Of a DNA stretch of 64,000 nucleotides, positions 34,797 to 45,649 are shown piece by piece. This DNA is from Diogma glabrata (Eukaryota; Arthropoda; Insecta; Diptera; Cylindrotomidae). Every line of letters starts with the position of its first letter. Position 1 is the stretch's first letter. Under the pieces are notes generated by a model. The model saw only the letters and a list, made by a program, of their open reading frames with translations, was not told the DNA's origin and did no database searches. Location: positions 219,179,789 to 219,243,788 of the forward strand of contig OY856188.1 in assembly GCA_963693315.1 (NCBI GenBank), in the 5' to 3' direction. The position numbers and the translations under genes were made by a program.

Positions 34797-35391
34797 TTGC
34801 TAATCTTCAAGTCCTTTAATCGCCCATGTATGGAATACTGCTGTCATGTTTGGGGAGGTGCTTGTCAGTCAACAATAAAATGTCTAGACTCTGTACAGAG
34901 AAAAGCAATACGGTTGATTGGTAATACCGAACTAACGGACCAGCCTGATCCGCTCCAGCACAGAAGAAATGTGTCAATATACTTTAGATATAACTTTAGC
35001 GAAAAGAAATTCAAAACATCCTTCCACCATGTGCGCAGCAGTATAATCGACAAACAAGAGCTGCCGAGTCATCTCATCCATTTGTTGTACAAATACCTCG
35101 TTGTAGAACTGTGTCCTTCCAGAACGACTATTTTAATAGAGTGGCCAAATTGTGGAACTCAATGCCTTCCTCTGTATTTCCCGATGAATTTTCCCTTCAA
35201 TCATTTAAAGAGAATGTACATCATCATTTAAAACAATTAGTATAGTTGTCCCTATATCCTCCTTCCTTCCATTTTCCTCAACTCCTTCCTCTATAGTTGA
35301 CATGGTATCTTCGGATATTCAAAGAGTCTGAATAATGAATATTTCATATTTAGTGTGCTAAACATGTCTAACTAATTAATAAAAAAAAAAT
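34797..35391 (+). pseudogene. Second LINE, C-terminal RT remnant with 3' end
   Basis: L-I-F-K-S-F-N-R-P-C-M-E-Y-C-C-H-V-W-G-G-A is the conserved block after the RT thumb. S-V-Q-R-K-A-I-R-L-I-G-N follows. After a frameshift the protein resumes in another frame with Y-F-N-R-V-A-K-L-W-N-S-M-P-S, then V-F-P-D-E-F-S-L-Q-S-F-K and a stop near 35241. This is the end of ORF2 of a Jockey- or CR1-like LINE different from its neighbour. The 3' UTR ends in an A run at about 35381-35390. The catalytic core is absent, so the copy is 5'-truncated and inactive. It begins right after the tail of the previous LINE. Confidence 0.75.
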
Positions 35392-35394
35392 GCT

Positions 35395-38165
35395 ATTCCC
35401 TATCGAATATTGTTCTTGATTGATTGCTAAATATAACCTTTTGGTCATTAAGCCTTTTCAAAACTTCTACGGACGTCATATTCTTAAAAGTGGGTGTATG
35501 GCCATACAAAATTAGGAAAGGCATCGACCACAACAAACAAGTATCGGTATTTTTTAACAGTTGACGGTAAAGGACCAGGATGATCGACATTAAATGTATG
35601 CAAAGGAACATCTGGATTATCGATGGGATTTAGATAATTTTTTCCTTCTCCAGTTTTATTTGATGCCAGTATGCATGAAATGCAGTTACTTATAACTCTT
35701 TCCACATTTTTTTCAACTGATGCATTTCATTACTTTGACGTACAATGACTTAAACTTTACTAGTACTAATGTGACCTTGTTCTAGCACATTTTTGATGAT
35801 TTGATATTGCATGATTTTTGGGAGTATTAATGAATAACTCCCATCTAACAACAATTGATATAAAATATCTTTTCTTAACACATAATTTTAATATCCTTTC
35901 TTTTCGTTCAAAATATCTAATAATACTTTATATTCTGGATCATACTTCTGGGATTCTCTTAACTGTTTTAAAATGTTAGCTTCAACTGGCATAACCGATG
36001 ATACTGCCCTATTCGGTTTGTCCACATGTGATACTGATGTGATGTGATAATGCACAACGAGTAATTTTGGGATATAAATCTCTTCTCTTCATAGATTAAA
36101 TGATTGGCAATCGGCATAAATTTTAAATTTAATACACAGCAAATAAACATTCAACTTTTCAAGAGCCTTATCAACAGTTAAAACTTCCAACGTATAGCTA
36201 GAATAGTTTTCTTCTGCGTCGGTAGTTTTTCATCTCAAATATTACAGAACAGTGTGGAAACTCTTATATTCTCCATTTTTAAGCAGCGAGCAAGCACCAT
36301 CCCATACAAGGTTGTATAACTGGTCCAGTGATAGTCCATTACTGGCAGCCAGTAAATCAGCAATGGGCGAGTACTGGCAACCACGACTGGGCCATTAACA
36401 TAATTTTACTGGATGATAACTTCGGACAATAAATGGCTGCCATTCATGGGCCAGAGAAAAAACAACAGTAATGGCCCATACAAGGTTGTACAGTTGGTAT
36501 TGTAGTAATGGTGAAGTACTGGCAACCATGACGGTGCCATTAAAAAAAATATAAAATGTTATCATATGTAAATTAAAATAAATTAAATACAAAATAATTT
36601 AAAATAAAATAAAAATGGCGGACAAAAATTAAAAACTTTCCATACAACTGGTTCAGTAATGATCCAATACTGGCGACCAGTAATGCAACAATGGCCGAGT
36701 ACTGGCAACCATGACTGCCAATACTTGGGCATTAAAAAATATAAAATAATATTTTCATATGTAAATTAAACAAATTATTTACAAAATAATTAAAATAAAA
36801 TAGAAATGAAAAAAAAAATTTAAAACATATACCAACCTTTTCAATATTATCATAGCCTTTCAGCCGAGAAGCGATAACTAAACTATATGTGAAATTTTTC
36901 AAACTATATATTTCTAATACGGATAATGCTCTAGTAAAATTTAAAAAAAAATGATATGGCTCGGCAAACTCATGGTTGCAGTACAATAGCCAATTAATGT
37001 TAACCATTAACGGGCCATTGATTGGCCATTTAAGTTAAGTGTACTGGCTTTTTTCTATAAACTAAGGTCGGCCGATTCATGGTTCCAGTAATGGTCCAAT
37101 AACAATTGCAAAGTACTGTTTACCTTCCATGGGCCAAACCATTATTGTGCCAGTGCTTGGAAGTATTTCAAAGTCCGGAAAACCCTGCTTGGGGTAACCC
37201 ACTTTACTTGCATCTATATGCAGTATGCACTTCTGTTTCCAAATCTTGATTATAAATTCTGAGCACAGGATCATTACACACCATTTCTTTCAAAGTATTT
37301 AAAGCAACCTTTTGTTCACTTCCACATATAAACTTATCAAATCTTTGGCCAAAATCATATGTTATTTCAGTAAACTGTCTGTATAACAATTTGAAAATTT
37401 ATGAAATAAATTTCGTTTTCAATGCGTACCAGTGATAAAAATAATCCGATACTGCTTTGTTAGGTTGTCTGGGTATCATTAACAGTGTCCAGTAGCACCC
37501 TAATTTCAACATCATAAAATTTAACGCAACAGAGTTCCTCTTAACACAAATTTGTGCAATAGGTCCAAATTCATCGCAATGGAAACAACGTGGTCCCTTT
37601 TCTTTGTTTGGACAATTTTATTGAGGATTACTAAGCAAAACGCCATTTCTATGACAGTTTTTTATACTGGTTGCAAAACGTTTTTCAAGTTATTACCAAA
37701 ACTCTTGAGTTTGCTTTGCGATTTCATTGCTTTGTACAACTTACATTTTTCTTTTATGTTATTTTAGGTCAAGTGTTTTGGTTTCATAAAAAAGCATTTT
37801 ATTTGACTTGGTTCATCAAAAATTCCTGCTATGATATATGAAATAAATGAGAAATCATTGACACTACCTTCTTTTCCAATTTGAACAAATACTATCATTA
37901 CGATCCGACAGTTTTTGCACATATATACTTCAAAGTGAATAACTAAGCTTATATTTAAAAAACTGTTTAACGTTTACGACCATATTCTACTGCAACCTTC
38001 CCTGCATTACGAAATATATATAATCTTCTTGCATATAAATATCTTTGTATTACATTCCATCAACACGCTTTGGCTACATCATTATATTCTAAGACTTACT
38101 CCGAAACATTTTTGTCGGTTTCACTATAAAAAGTGGCGGATAATTCTTCAATATGAAAATTGTTG
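35395..38165 (-). pseudogene. Gypsy-type LTR retrotransposon, internally deleted gag-pol
   Basis: Read on the minus strand. At about 38160-37660 lie Gag-like pieces (R-Y-L-Y-A-R-R-L-Y-I, then V-N-D-F-S-F-I-S-Y-I-I-A-G-I). A nucleocapsid knuckle follows near 37610-37550 (C-F-H-C-D-E-F-G-P-I-A-Q-I-C, with Pro where His is expected). The protease and most of the RT are missing. Near 37350-37200 come F-D-K-F-I-C-G-S-E-Q-K-V-A-L-N-T-L-K and D-A-S-K-V-G, the start of RNase H. After a ~0.9-kb insertion, RNase H resumes near 36290 (G-A-C-L-L, then Y-S-S-Y-T-L-E-V-L-T-V). Integrase follows at 35980-35480, with C-I-S-C-I-L-A-S-N-K and H-T-F-N-V-D-H. Many stops and frameshifts are present and no LTRs were recognised, so the copy is inactive. 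Confidence 0.75.
36299..37196. mobile_element. Repeat-rich insertion in Gypsy RNase H (CCAGTA/TACTGG element)
   Basis: The insertion splits the Gypsy reading D-A-S-K-V-G from Y-G-A-C-L-L; on the plus strand the break lies between GCAAGCACC and ACCCACTTTACTTGC, so ACC may be a 3-bp target duplication. The insert is dense in CCAGTA and its reverse complement TACTGG. A module of CATACAA(C/G)GTTGT or ACAACTGGT, CAGTAATG, GAGTACTGGCAACCATGAC and ATAAAAT(A/G)TT(A/T)T occurs about three times, near 36301, 36478 and 36645. A related inverted block lies near 36960-37150. No coding capacity. Element class unknown. Confidence 0.6.
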
Positions 38166-38205
38166 ACATGAATCATTTAGCTAACTTTACCGTCTTTCTC
38201 TAAAC

Positions 38206-38916
38206 TACTTTAACTATGAGAACTGAATCTAAAAATTATGGTGCAAATTATGAAACTTTTTGCAATCCATACAATTTTCGACCGATCTAGTTTCAAACCA
38301 ATGAGAAAATTTTAAACTTTAAAAAAATTTATCATTCTCATCACGGCTTGATAAACTACCAAAAAAATGTCAACGCTTATATAAACCAAAAATTGGGTTA
38401 CATTTCTAACGAAGTATAAGAAAACAAAAAACTTACATAAACATATATTTAATAGATTCAGGCTTAGTCAATTAGTTTCTCTAGTGATCACTGTTTTGTT
38501 ATACTCTAGACATACTAGTATTGATTAACAAGCTCGTATCGGCGAGAAGAAGATGACTAGTGTTTACTTGTGTCTATTGACACATATTCAACAATTAATT
38601 CAGTAAATTATTTGTGGTATAACATCACTCCGATGGAAAATCTCCCATAAAGAATATAAGAACTGAATCTAAAAAATTATCTATAAAATTATGAACATTT
38701 TTGCAATCCATACAATTTTCGACCGATAAAGTTTAAAATTGGTAGGTAAAATCTCATTGGTTCGAAACTAGTTCGGTCGAAAATTGTATGGATTGCAAAA
38801 AGTTTCATAATTTGCACCATAATTTTTAGATTCAGTTCTTATATTCTTGATGGGAGATTTTCCATCGGAGTGATGTTATATCACAAATAATTTACTGAAT
38901 TAATACTTTAACTATG
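38206..38916. repeat. Foldback block flanked by a 13-bp direct repeat
   Basis: TACTTTAACTATG at 38206-38218 recurs at 38904-38916. Between them a palindrome has arms at about 38592-38735 and 38755-38903, with AACATCACTCCGATGGAAAA and its inverse. A third copy of the arm's inner part (AGAACTGAATCTAAAAATTA, then TTTGCAATCCATACAATTTT) starts right after the left direct repeat at 38219. The arrangement suggests an insertion or rearranged foldback with a target duplication. Confidence 0.6.
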
Positions 38917-38929
38917 GTCTAAGTTTTCT

Positions 38930-39670
38930 TGCAAATTGTTTGCTGACATCGACGTTTTAATTGTTTCGATGAAATTGGTTTTTTTCTGCAATGGTTTGGT
39001 AAATAATTTCTTGTTTTTAAGAGATGTTGGAGTTCTTTTGTTCTATGTTTACGATTGGAAACATCCATAGAACAAGCCAATACAATTAGAAAAAAAAAGT
39101 TAATTTAACAATTTGATTTTTCTATAAAATGTTTACAGCTTTTTTTATAAACATTAACAATTTAAATAATTAATTTTTATTTAAAAGTTGCCTACTTTAC
39201 CGTACTTTTAGCTAATATTCAGTGCACATTTTTACTATAAAAATAACGCTTCCTTGTATGCAGTGGTTGAAGAACTTTTGTTACTAATATTTTTGGCTAC
39301 TTTTCTTTATTATCTTAAGATTAGCCTTGTTTGTAAAAAGCTTAAGACTTAGCACTTAAGATTTCCTTTCTTTTATATATTCTCTTTTCACTTTTCTAAA
39401 TTTTCTTTTAATTAACAAATTATTTTTAAAATAAAATTTTTCTTTGCTTTACGTAAAAATTTTGATAAATATTTCAGAATCTCGTTTGGTAAATTTATTA
39501 GTAGAATTTAAACAAAGATGAATTATATAGAGTTAAAATGATTATCGTAATTGAATTGTTTTTCCAAAATATTGGTAATAACATAATGTCAATCTCTTGT
39601 TACTTTACGCAAATAACTTATTTAATAAGTTTAATAAAAAATTAAAGAAAACAAAGCTTTTTTTAATTTT
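38930..39670. other. AT-rich stretch without recognised gene
   Basis: No coding region or strong repeat recognised. Confidence 0.4.
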
Positions 39671-39674
39671 ACCG

Positions 39675-39719
39675 TTACTCTATATATATTTCAGCTTGTT
39701 AGGCCATCTTCTGGAGTAA
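39675..39719 (-). ncRNA. Hammerhead-like fold of the minus-strand Penelope-like element, one core change
   Basis: Read on the minus strand: TTACTC (stem I), CAGAAGA, GGC-CTAACAA-GC(T) as stem II, GAAA, a TATATA loop ending in TA, then GAGTAA closing a six-base stem I. The layout matches a minimal PLE hammerhead, but the core is CAGAAGA where CUGANGA is expected, an A for U at the fourth core position. It lies about 560 bases after the PLE stop codon. Probably a decayed ribozyme. Confidence 0.55.
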
Positions 39720-40278
39720 TGATTTAATAGTTACAATAAAAATCTTATATATACAATTTTTTACAAAACAAAACGGTAAAGAGAGAGAAAACAATAACAA
39801 AGAACATAATAAAATACATAAATTAGCAGTTATGAAAAAATCTAATATTAAAAAGAGACAAATATTTTAAGAAATAAAACTATTGTAAAACTAAAATTAA
39901 AATGAAAACAAAAGTGTTGAGTCCCATGGTCCATCCTCCAGAAAAAAATATATTTATGTTTTATGATCCCAAATACTTGAAGTAATCTATAAAAAGTAAA
40001 AAATTTCAAATGCAGCATCTTGTTCAAAATAAAAGGATAATTAAAAGAAAAAATATTTAAACTTTATGAAAGAAAAAATTGACGTAGTAGGAGGAAACCA
40101 ATTATAAAAAAAAATAAGATTACAAGATCAACCAAAATTAAAACTGTTATTTTAAGATTATATTAATATTGTAGGAATACCGAACATTATGATTTATGAA
40201 TAAAGAAAGTAAGGGATTAAGAGGTAATAAAACTTTTGAGAAAAATTCAAAAAAGAAAACAAAAAAACCGTTTTGAAG

Positions 40279-41612
40279 TTATTTATGAAATAACGCAGGA
40301 TCTGTCAGAGGAGAAAATAGGATTTCTGTTTGTTCGTTTAAAATATCTTTTTTGAAGTACAGTGCTTTCCTAATCTCGTAAGATTCCAAAATATCTAACT
40401 TTTTCCCCTTAGGTTCAATATGTAATATTGAGAGATTATCTATAGAGACACTATGGTTAGAATCAATTACGTGGTTAGCTAAAGCAGAATCTGTCTTTCC
40501 TAACTTTACTGCAGCTAGATGTTCCTTAGCTCTATTTTTGAAGTTCCTACCCGTTTGGCCTAAATATTTAAAACTACAATCATTGCACTTGATTTCATAT
40601 ACACCTGACTTCAACAGGGTATCCGTCTTTGGTATATTATTAAAAACAAGTTTCTTAATTCTACTTTTATTGGAAAACGCAAACCTAATATTTGAATACT
40701 TCGAAACGAAATTACCTAATCTTGAACAAACATTACCAGTACATATATCCCACACGTCTCCACTTCCATGAAGGTGCGTTCTCCACTGGATAAATGCTAC
40801 CCAAGAGCTTTTTTCTTTGTTTCTTCTTTAACAAACCAAACACTACTCTTTTGTCATAGCCGTTATTATAGGCAATCGTAAGAATAGTGTTTAGTTCCTT
40901 ACTGAAGTTTGCATTAGACATTGGGATATTAATTAATCTCTCTTTAAAAGCATGAAAAGCTGACATTTTAGTATTAATGGGGTGGTTAGAGTGCGCGGGT
41001 ATAACGGAATCAGTATAGGTAGGTTTCCTATAAATACTAAAGTCGAATTTGGAATTAATTTGAGATATTGTTGTATCAAGAAAATTAAGAGAGCCTAAGG
41101 TCTCAGTTTCTAAGGTGAAATCTATTGATGAAAATTGTGTATTAAGCCAAGACAAAAAACAATCCAGTAACCTATCTGTACCTTGCCAGTAACAAAGTAT
41201 ATCATCTACATATCTATACCAAAAGACTATATTACGGTAAAATGGGTTAGAAGGTGAGAGTATAAGTTTCTCAAAATGGTTCATAAAAATATCTGCAAAT
41301 AAAGGTGAAAGAGGGGAACCCATAGGAAGACCATCAGAAAACTTATAAAATTTTGAATCATAACAAAAATAATTTTGTTCGATGCAAGTTCTATAAATTC
41401 TCTTTAGATCATCTCTAATAGAAGGATCAGAGACATCTTCATTAATAAACCTGTACACTATATCTGTTAAAATTTTAATTGGGACTGAGGTGAATAAACT
41501 AACTACATCAAAGGACACTAATTTAGCCTTAGAAACACAATTGAAACTACTAATTTTTCGCGCTAGATCTACAGAGTTTTTAACTGAATATGTTGAACAG
41601 AAGCTGGTATGA
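40279..41612 (-). pseudogene. Penelope-like element: reverse transcriptase and GIY-YIG endonuclease
   Basis: The plus end of the coding sequence is open to about 41612 (S-V-K-N-S-V-D-L-A-R-K-I). The RT follows with V-S-F-D-V-V-S-L-F-T-S-V-P, then G-L-P-M-G-S-P-L-S-P-L-F-A-D and catalytic Y-V-D-D (near 41215), S-L-N-F-L-D-T-T-I and Y-R-K-P-T-Y-T-D. A frameshift near 40750 leads to the endonuclease: S-G-V-Y-E-I-K-C-N-D-C, then Y-L-G-Q-T-G-R-N-F-K-N-R-A-K-E-H, so GIY is GVY and YIG is YLG. The C-terminus has G-K-K-L-D-I-L-E-S-Y-E-I and I-L-N-E-Q-T. Stop near 40279. The N-terminal part is missing, so it is 5'-truncated. Catalytic residues survive, which suggests a fairly young copy. The 77-residue plus frame here is a shadow. 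Confidence 0.9.
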
Positions 41613-41693
41613 TGTGAAAATAGTTGGTTAAACTATTGGTAATAACTGAATTATTGGCTAAATATTGGTAATAACTGAATAATATTAACACAT

Positions 41694-41729
41694 CATAATT
41701 GATAATAATTATAATTATTATCAATTATG
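41694..41729. repeat. Perfect 36-bp palindrome
   Basis: CATAATTGATAATAATTA is immediately followed by its exact reverse complement, with no spacer. It lies about 80 bases upstream of the truncated 5' edge of the minus-strand PLE. It is AT-rich, so chance is less unlikely than for mixed sequence. Confidence 0.9.
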
Positions 41730-43738
41730 TACTCAGATTTCCTCTATACATATTCATAGTTTTTATTATTAACGTTGGATCACCTGAATAGCTCACTTCA
41801 TTTTTCCCTTTCCTTCTTCTCTTTATAAATAAACTAAAACAATTAGAAATTCACACATTTTCCATGATTCCAAATATGTTAAAATTAAATCAGTCATTAA
41901 ATAGTTCATACAAAAGCAGAGAACTCGAGTGAGTTAATATGTCTGAATGGTCATTATTTCACTTGCACCGTAGTGATTGCCACCCCAATGCCTTTCTTTT
42001 CGTTAGCTAGCAACTAATAAACACTTTTTTATTTTTCATCATAAGCTTGTTAGCAAAATGATTATATTCATATTACAAAATTGGTAGGTGGACATCTATA
42101 GAAATATCACTATCATAAATTTATCAGTACTCTATAAATAACAAAAATTGCAATAATATTTTATCAACTTTTTTAAAAAGTCTCATATAAAATAAGACAT
42201 AATACGATCACCATTATTTGTCCCACTTCAAACTCAATTATTTCTCCACAAACTTTTAATAACTTTATTTCCAACATCTTTGTTCTAAAAAAATATTAAG
42301 ATTCAGTCTTCAGCCACGATATAATTAAAACTGATTTCCCAATATATATTTAAATTTACAAAAAAAATTCTTAACAAACCATTTAACCCCTTATAATTAG
42401 CAAATTTACAAAATAAACCAAGAAATGAGTTCCATTAAAAAATTTCCTTCATTTATCATTATCATTACAAATCGTCCTAAAATCAATAACAAAACCAAAA
42501 AATTCTTGTGAAATATTTAAAAGTTAAACAATTTACTCTATCATTTTCCTAAAAAAAATATAACCTAAACAAACAAAAAAATCAAAAGATTCACATGAAG
42601 ATAAAATTAAAATTGAATCGTGAACTAATCACAAAATTATAAAAAAAAATAATTAGTTAATCTAATCGAGGAAAATTATTATTATTATTTTTGATTTCTA
42701 TTTTTATGATTTTCCTTGTAAGAAATATTTTAGTCGAAATTATTAAGATTATACATTTGTGATGTTAAATCATCCAGAGAATAAGATATACTTTTATTGA
42801 TTTGATGGTTATTAATTAAATTTATTGTGCAAATAATAAATCAAATTAATCGGATTAGATAATTGATATTCCGAAGTTCTAGGCCAAAGTAAAATTAAAT
42901 TTTTTGATTGATTTGTACCATAAATTAATTATATTTGGTTGGTTAACCTTTAATATAAACAATCATGAGTGTGTGAATTTTGTTACAAATGTTAAAACAA
43001 CAGTTTATCTTCATAAAATTGCTCTAACGTAAATAAAGTATAAAAACTATTTTGATTTTACTAAACACTAAACTTCAAAACTTTTACAATAATTTAACTA
43101 TAATAAATCAAACTTTTTTCGATTAAAAAAGTCGGAAAATTATCCAGTGATTCATCAAATATATATATCATAAAGTTATACTTATCATTTTCAATTAAAT
43201 ATTACCAAATTTTTCACTATAAAGAAAACTTTGTTTCTAAATTTATGAAATTCTTATGGGAAAAAGGTCAACAAGAAGAAGTTGAAGAAAAAACTTTAAT
43301 TTTAAAGAAAAGTAGCAATTTTCTAATATAATTTCATAATCGAAAAATAAAAATGATTTCTTTATAGTTTTTTGATGCATCACATCAATTATAAGTTGAA
43401 GCAAAAAGTTGAAGTAATTATCAGTTTACCAGAGAAGAATGACTTGAGAAACATTAAATTAAATCAAATATTTAATTGGTAAAGTTTTATAGTGAATTGA
43501 AAACATTAAATGAGGTTGTGCTAAATTTTAGTTTATGTCCTTCTATTAACTTGAACTTTATGGTTGATTTAATTCAATTATTTTATATAATAACAGAAAT
43601 TATGTTCATGATGAAAATTTATAAATTGTTTGATGCCTTTAGTAGAACTATTTATTGATGAGAAAAACGTCAATCGTTGCATTTTTATGCTGTTTTGAGA
43701 TTTTTATCATCTTGGTTGGAAGTTAATTTTATTTTCCA
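41730..43738. other. AT-rich stretch without recognised gene
   Basis: No coding region, RNA gene or element recognised. The 60-residue frame at 43476-43658 has no motif. Confidence 0.4.
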
Positions 43739-43741
43739 GTT

Positions 43742-44245
43742 ACCCGAATGGAGGGATTAGTTTCGGTTGATTTTTAAATTTGTTTTATTTTTACCTACGG
43801 ATGTAAAGGCAGGGCTATTGACATACGAGTCAATGTGAGGTATCACATAACACTGCAAAGAGCAGTGAGATATAACTAGTCAAGGTGATATCTTAGGGGT
43901 GCTCATTGATGAACTGTTTCAGTCAACGGTACCACCCTCAATATTAGTTATGGAATATTACTTGATGATGACATCGTGCTTGCTCGGAGAAACGAACTTT
44001 CATATATTTATTTCTAAATCTGAGATTTAATCATTGAGAAAAACAGTGCGTCATAATGATCAAGGTTTATGCCACTAGCTGGGTTGTTGGCAACCTAATT
44101 TAATTTTTGTTCGTGCAAATTTTTAAATTAAATTTGCTTTTCGCCCTTTTGTTTTTTTATTTCCTCGATCTTATCAAGAAGTATCGGTTGATGTCATATT
44201 TTATTATGGGATAGGATTTATTTTTAAGTGATCTACTTAAAAATT
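43742..44245 (+). mobile_element. Copy of the ~690-bp retroposon, lacking the 3' tail
   Basis: TGGAGGGATTAGTTT, TGAGGTATCACATA, AAGGTGATATCTTAGGGGTG, CAGTCAACGGTA, GATCAAGGTTTATGCCA and TGATGTCATATTTTAT follow the order of the full copy at 59801-60488. The match ends near GGGATAGGATTTAT, before the conserved 3' end. Confidence 0.75.
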
Positions 44246-44261
44246 TTTTGACTTATATAAT

Positions 44262-44515
44262 TTTTAAAAAAAATTTTATTTTTGATCTACGGGTGTGACA
44301 ACTCCGCGTTCTCCAGTCCCTGCTATTGAAATTTGAGTTAACGTGGGATATCACATACAACTGGCAATATCAGCGAGATATCAGTAGTCAAGATGACATC
44401 TTAGGGAAGGTGGCGCATGAACTGTATTCAGTCAACGGTAGCACCCTGAATCTTAGATGTGAAATAATCCTTGATGATGAGACGTTATTGCTTCCTAAAT
44501 GCATGCACACATTAC
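44262..44515 (+). mobile_element. Second, 5'-part retroposon copy, head-to-tail with the previous
   Basis: TTTTTGATCTACGGGTGTGA, then CTCCAGTCCCTG, GAGTTAACGTGGGATATCAC, AGATGACATCTTAGGG and GTATTCAGTCAACGGTAGCA match the 5' third of the full copy. It follows the previous copy in the same direction after about 15 bases, so it is either a tandem pair or an insertion into a copy. The 64-residue frame at 44326-44520 is a chance frame in the repeat. Confidence 0.75.
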
Positions 44516-44609
44516 TTTGAAATCAAAAGCCTATTCATGAAACATTCACTAAAAGAAACAAATAATTTGGAATACAAAAAATATCGACCATTTGCTACCA
44601 TACCCGTAT

Positions 44610-45470
44610 ACGAATAGGAAACAAACGTCAGATCTCTAATCGAATCATCAAGACCAGCACAAGTTGAAAATGGAGGAATATAAGATTGATATATTAGGAT
44701 TCAATGAAGTAAGATGGAAAAATAATGACAACCTTACAACTAATATGTGTAAATTTTTTAATATTCTCTGAAAAGTCCAACACATAGGAACAATGCGTTG
44801 AATATTAACAACACCAAAAACTAATAAAGCGCTACTTGTATGGACACCAATAAATAACAAAATAATCACAGTTCAATTTCACTTGAAAACCAGAAATACG
44901 ACCATAGAACAGTGCTATGCACCTTCTGCAGAGGAAAATGCACAAACAAGAGAAAAATCATATGAACAGCTACAAGCAACAAAATCTAGCGCGCATATGA
45001 ATGATATTTAAGTTATTCAAGGATTTTTTTATGCCAAGTCATGGGTAAGTTTGCACTCGACTCAACTCGGAACAATAATGGAAAAAGTCTCATAAGCTGT
45101 TGCGTAGCAAACCTACAAAGACAGCAAATTTTCACAAAAGAACGTTCAAAAATACGCTTGAACTTCACCAGATGAAAAAAACAAGAATCAAATCGGTTAT
45201 GTATGTTCTGGTAACGCCATTAGCTCAAAGTGTAACTCAATCATCGAGCACAACGAAATTCGAATGAAGAATGAGAATTCAGCTAAACAAGTGAAAAAGA
45301 TGGCAAGAAATGATCACAGAAGCTATATAATGAATCCGTCCTCGACTACTATAACGTAACAATCAACACCCATTTACCTATGGAACGGATTAAATCGATT
45401 GCCCCCCCATAAATCTAGATGGTCCAGCCTAGTAGACGCCTTATGCTACTAAAATGGAGAAAAAGGAGAT
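44610..45470 (+). pseudogene. RTE-like LINE, APE endonuclease remnant
   Basis: The reading N-V-R-S-L-I-E-S-S-R-P-A-Q-V starts near 44627. After a frameshift it continues E-E-Y-K-I-D-I-L-G-F-N-E-V-R-W. Next come W-T-P-I-N-N-K-I-I-T-V-Q-F and C-Y-A-P-S-A-E-E-N-A. A G-F-F-Y-A-K-type block stands where G-D-F-N-A-K is expected, followed by T-S-P-D-E-K-N-K-N-Q-I (preceded by a stop where Trp is expected). This order is typical of the endonuclease domain of RTE-clade LINEs. Several stops and frameshifts are present, and the RT is absent downstream. Inactive fragment. Confidence 0.7.
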
Positions 45471-45599
45471 AAAATAATTAAGCATTTCAATTTCAAATAA
45501 CTAACTCTGAAACCTTTGTCACAAACTTTGGCGCGTTACATATAACCTCAAAGAGGAGACCAAAACTTGCAGCGTAATGAAGTTTGAGATTAATCGCAC

Positions 45600-45645
45600 A
45601 ACCTGACCGATCAACATGACCGATAACCATGACCGATCAAAAAAT
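45600..45645. repeat. Short direct repeat ATGACCGATCA/ATGACCGATAA
   Basis: ACCGATCAACATG, ACCGATAACCATG and ACCGATCAAAAA follow head-to-tail, a near-perfect ~14-base tandem repeat of about three units. Confidence 0.7.
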
Positions 45646-45649
45646 GCCA

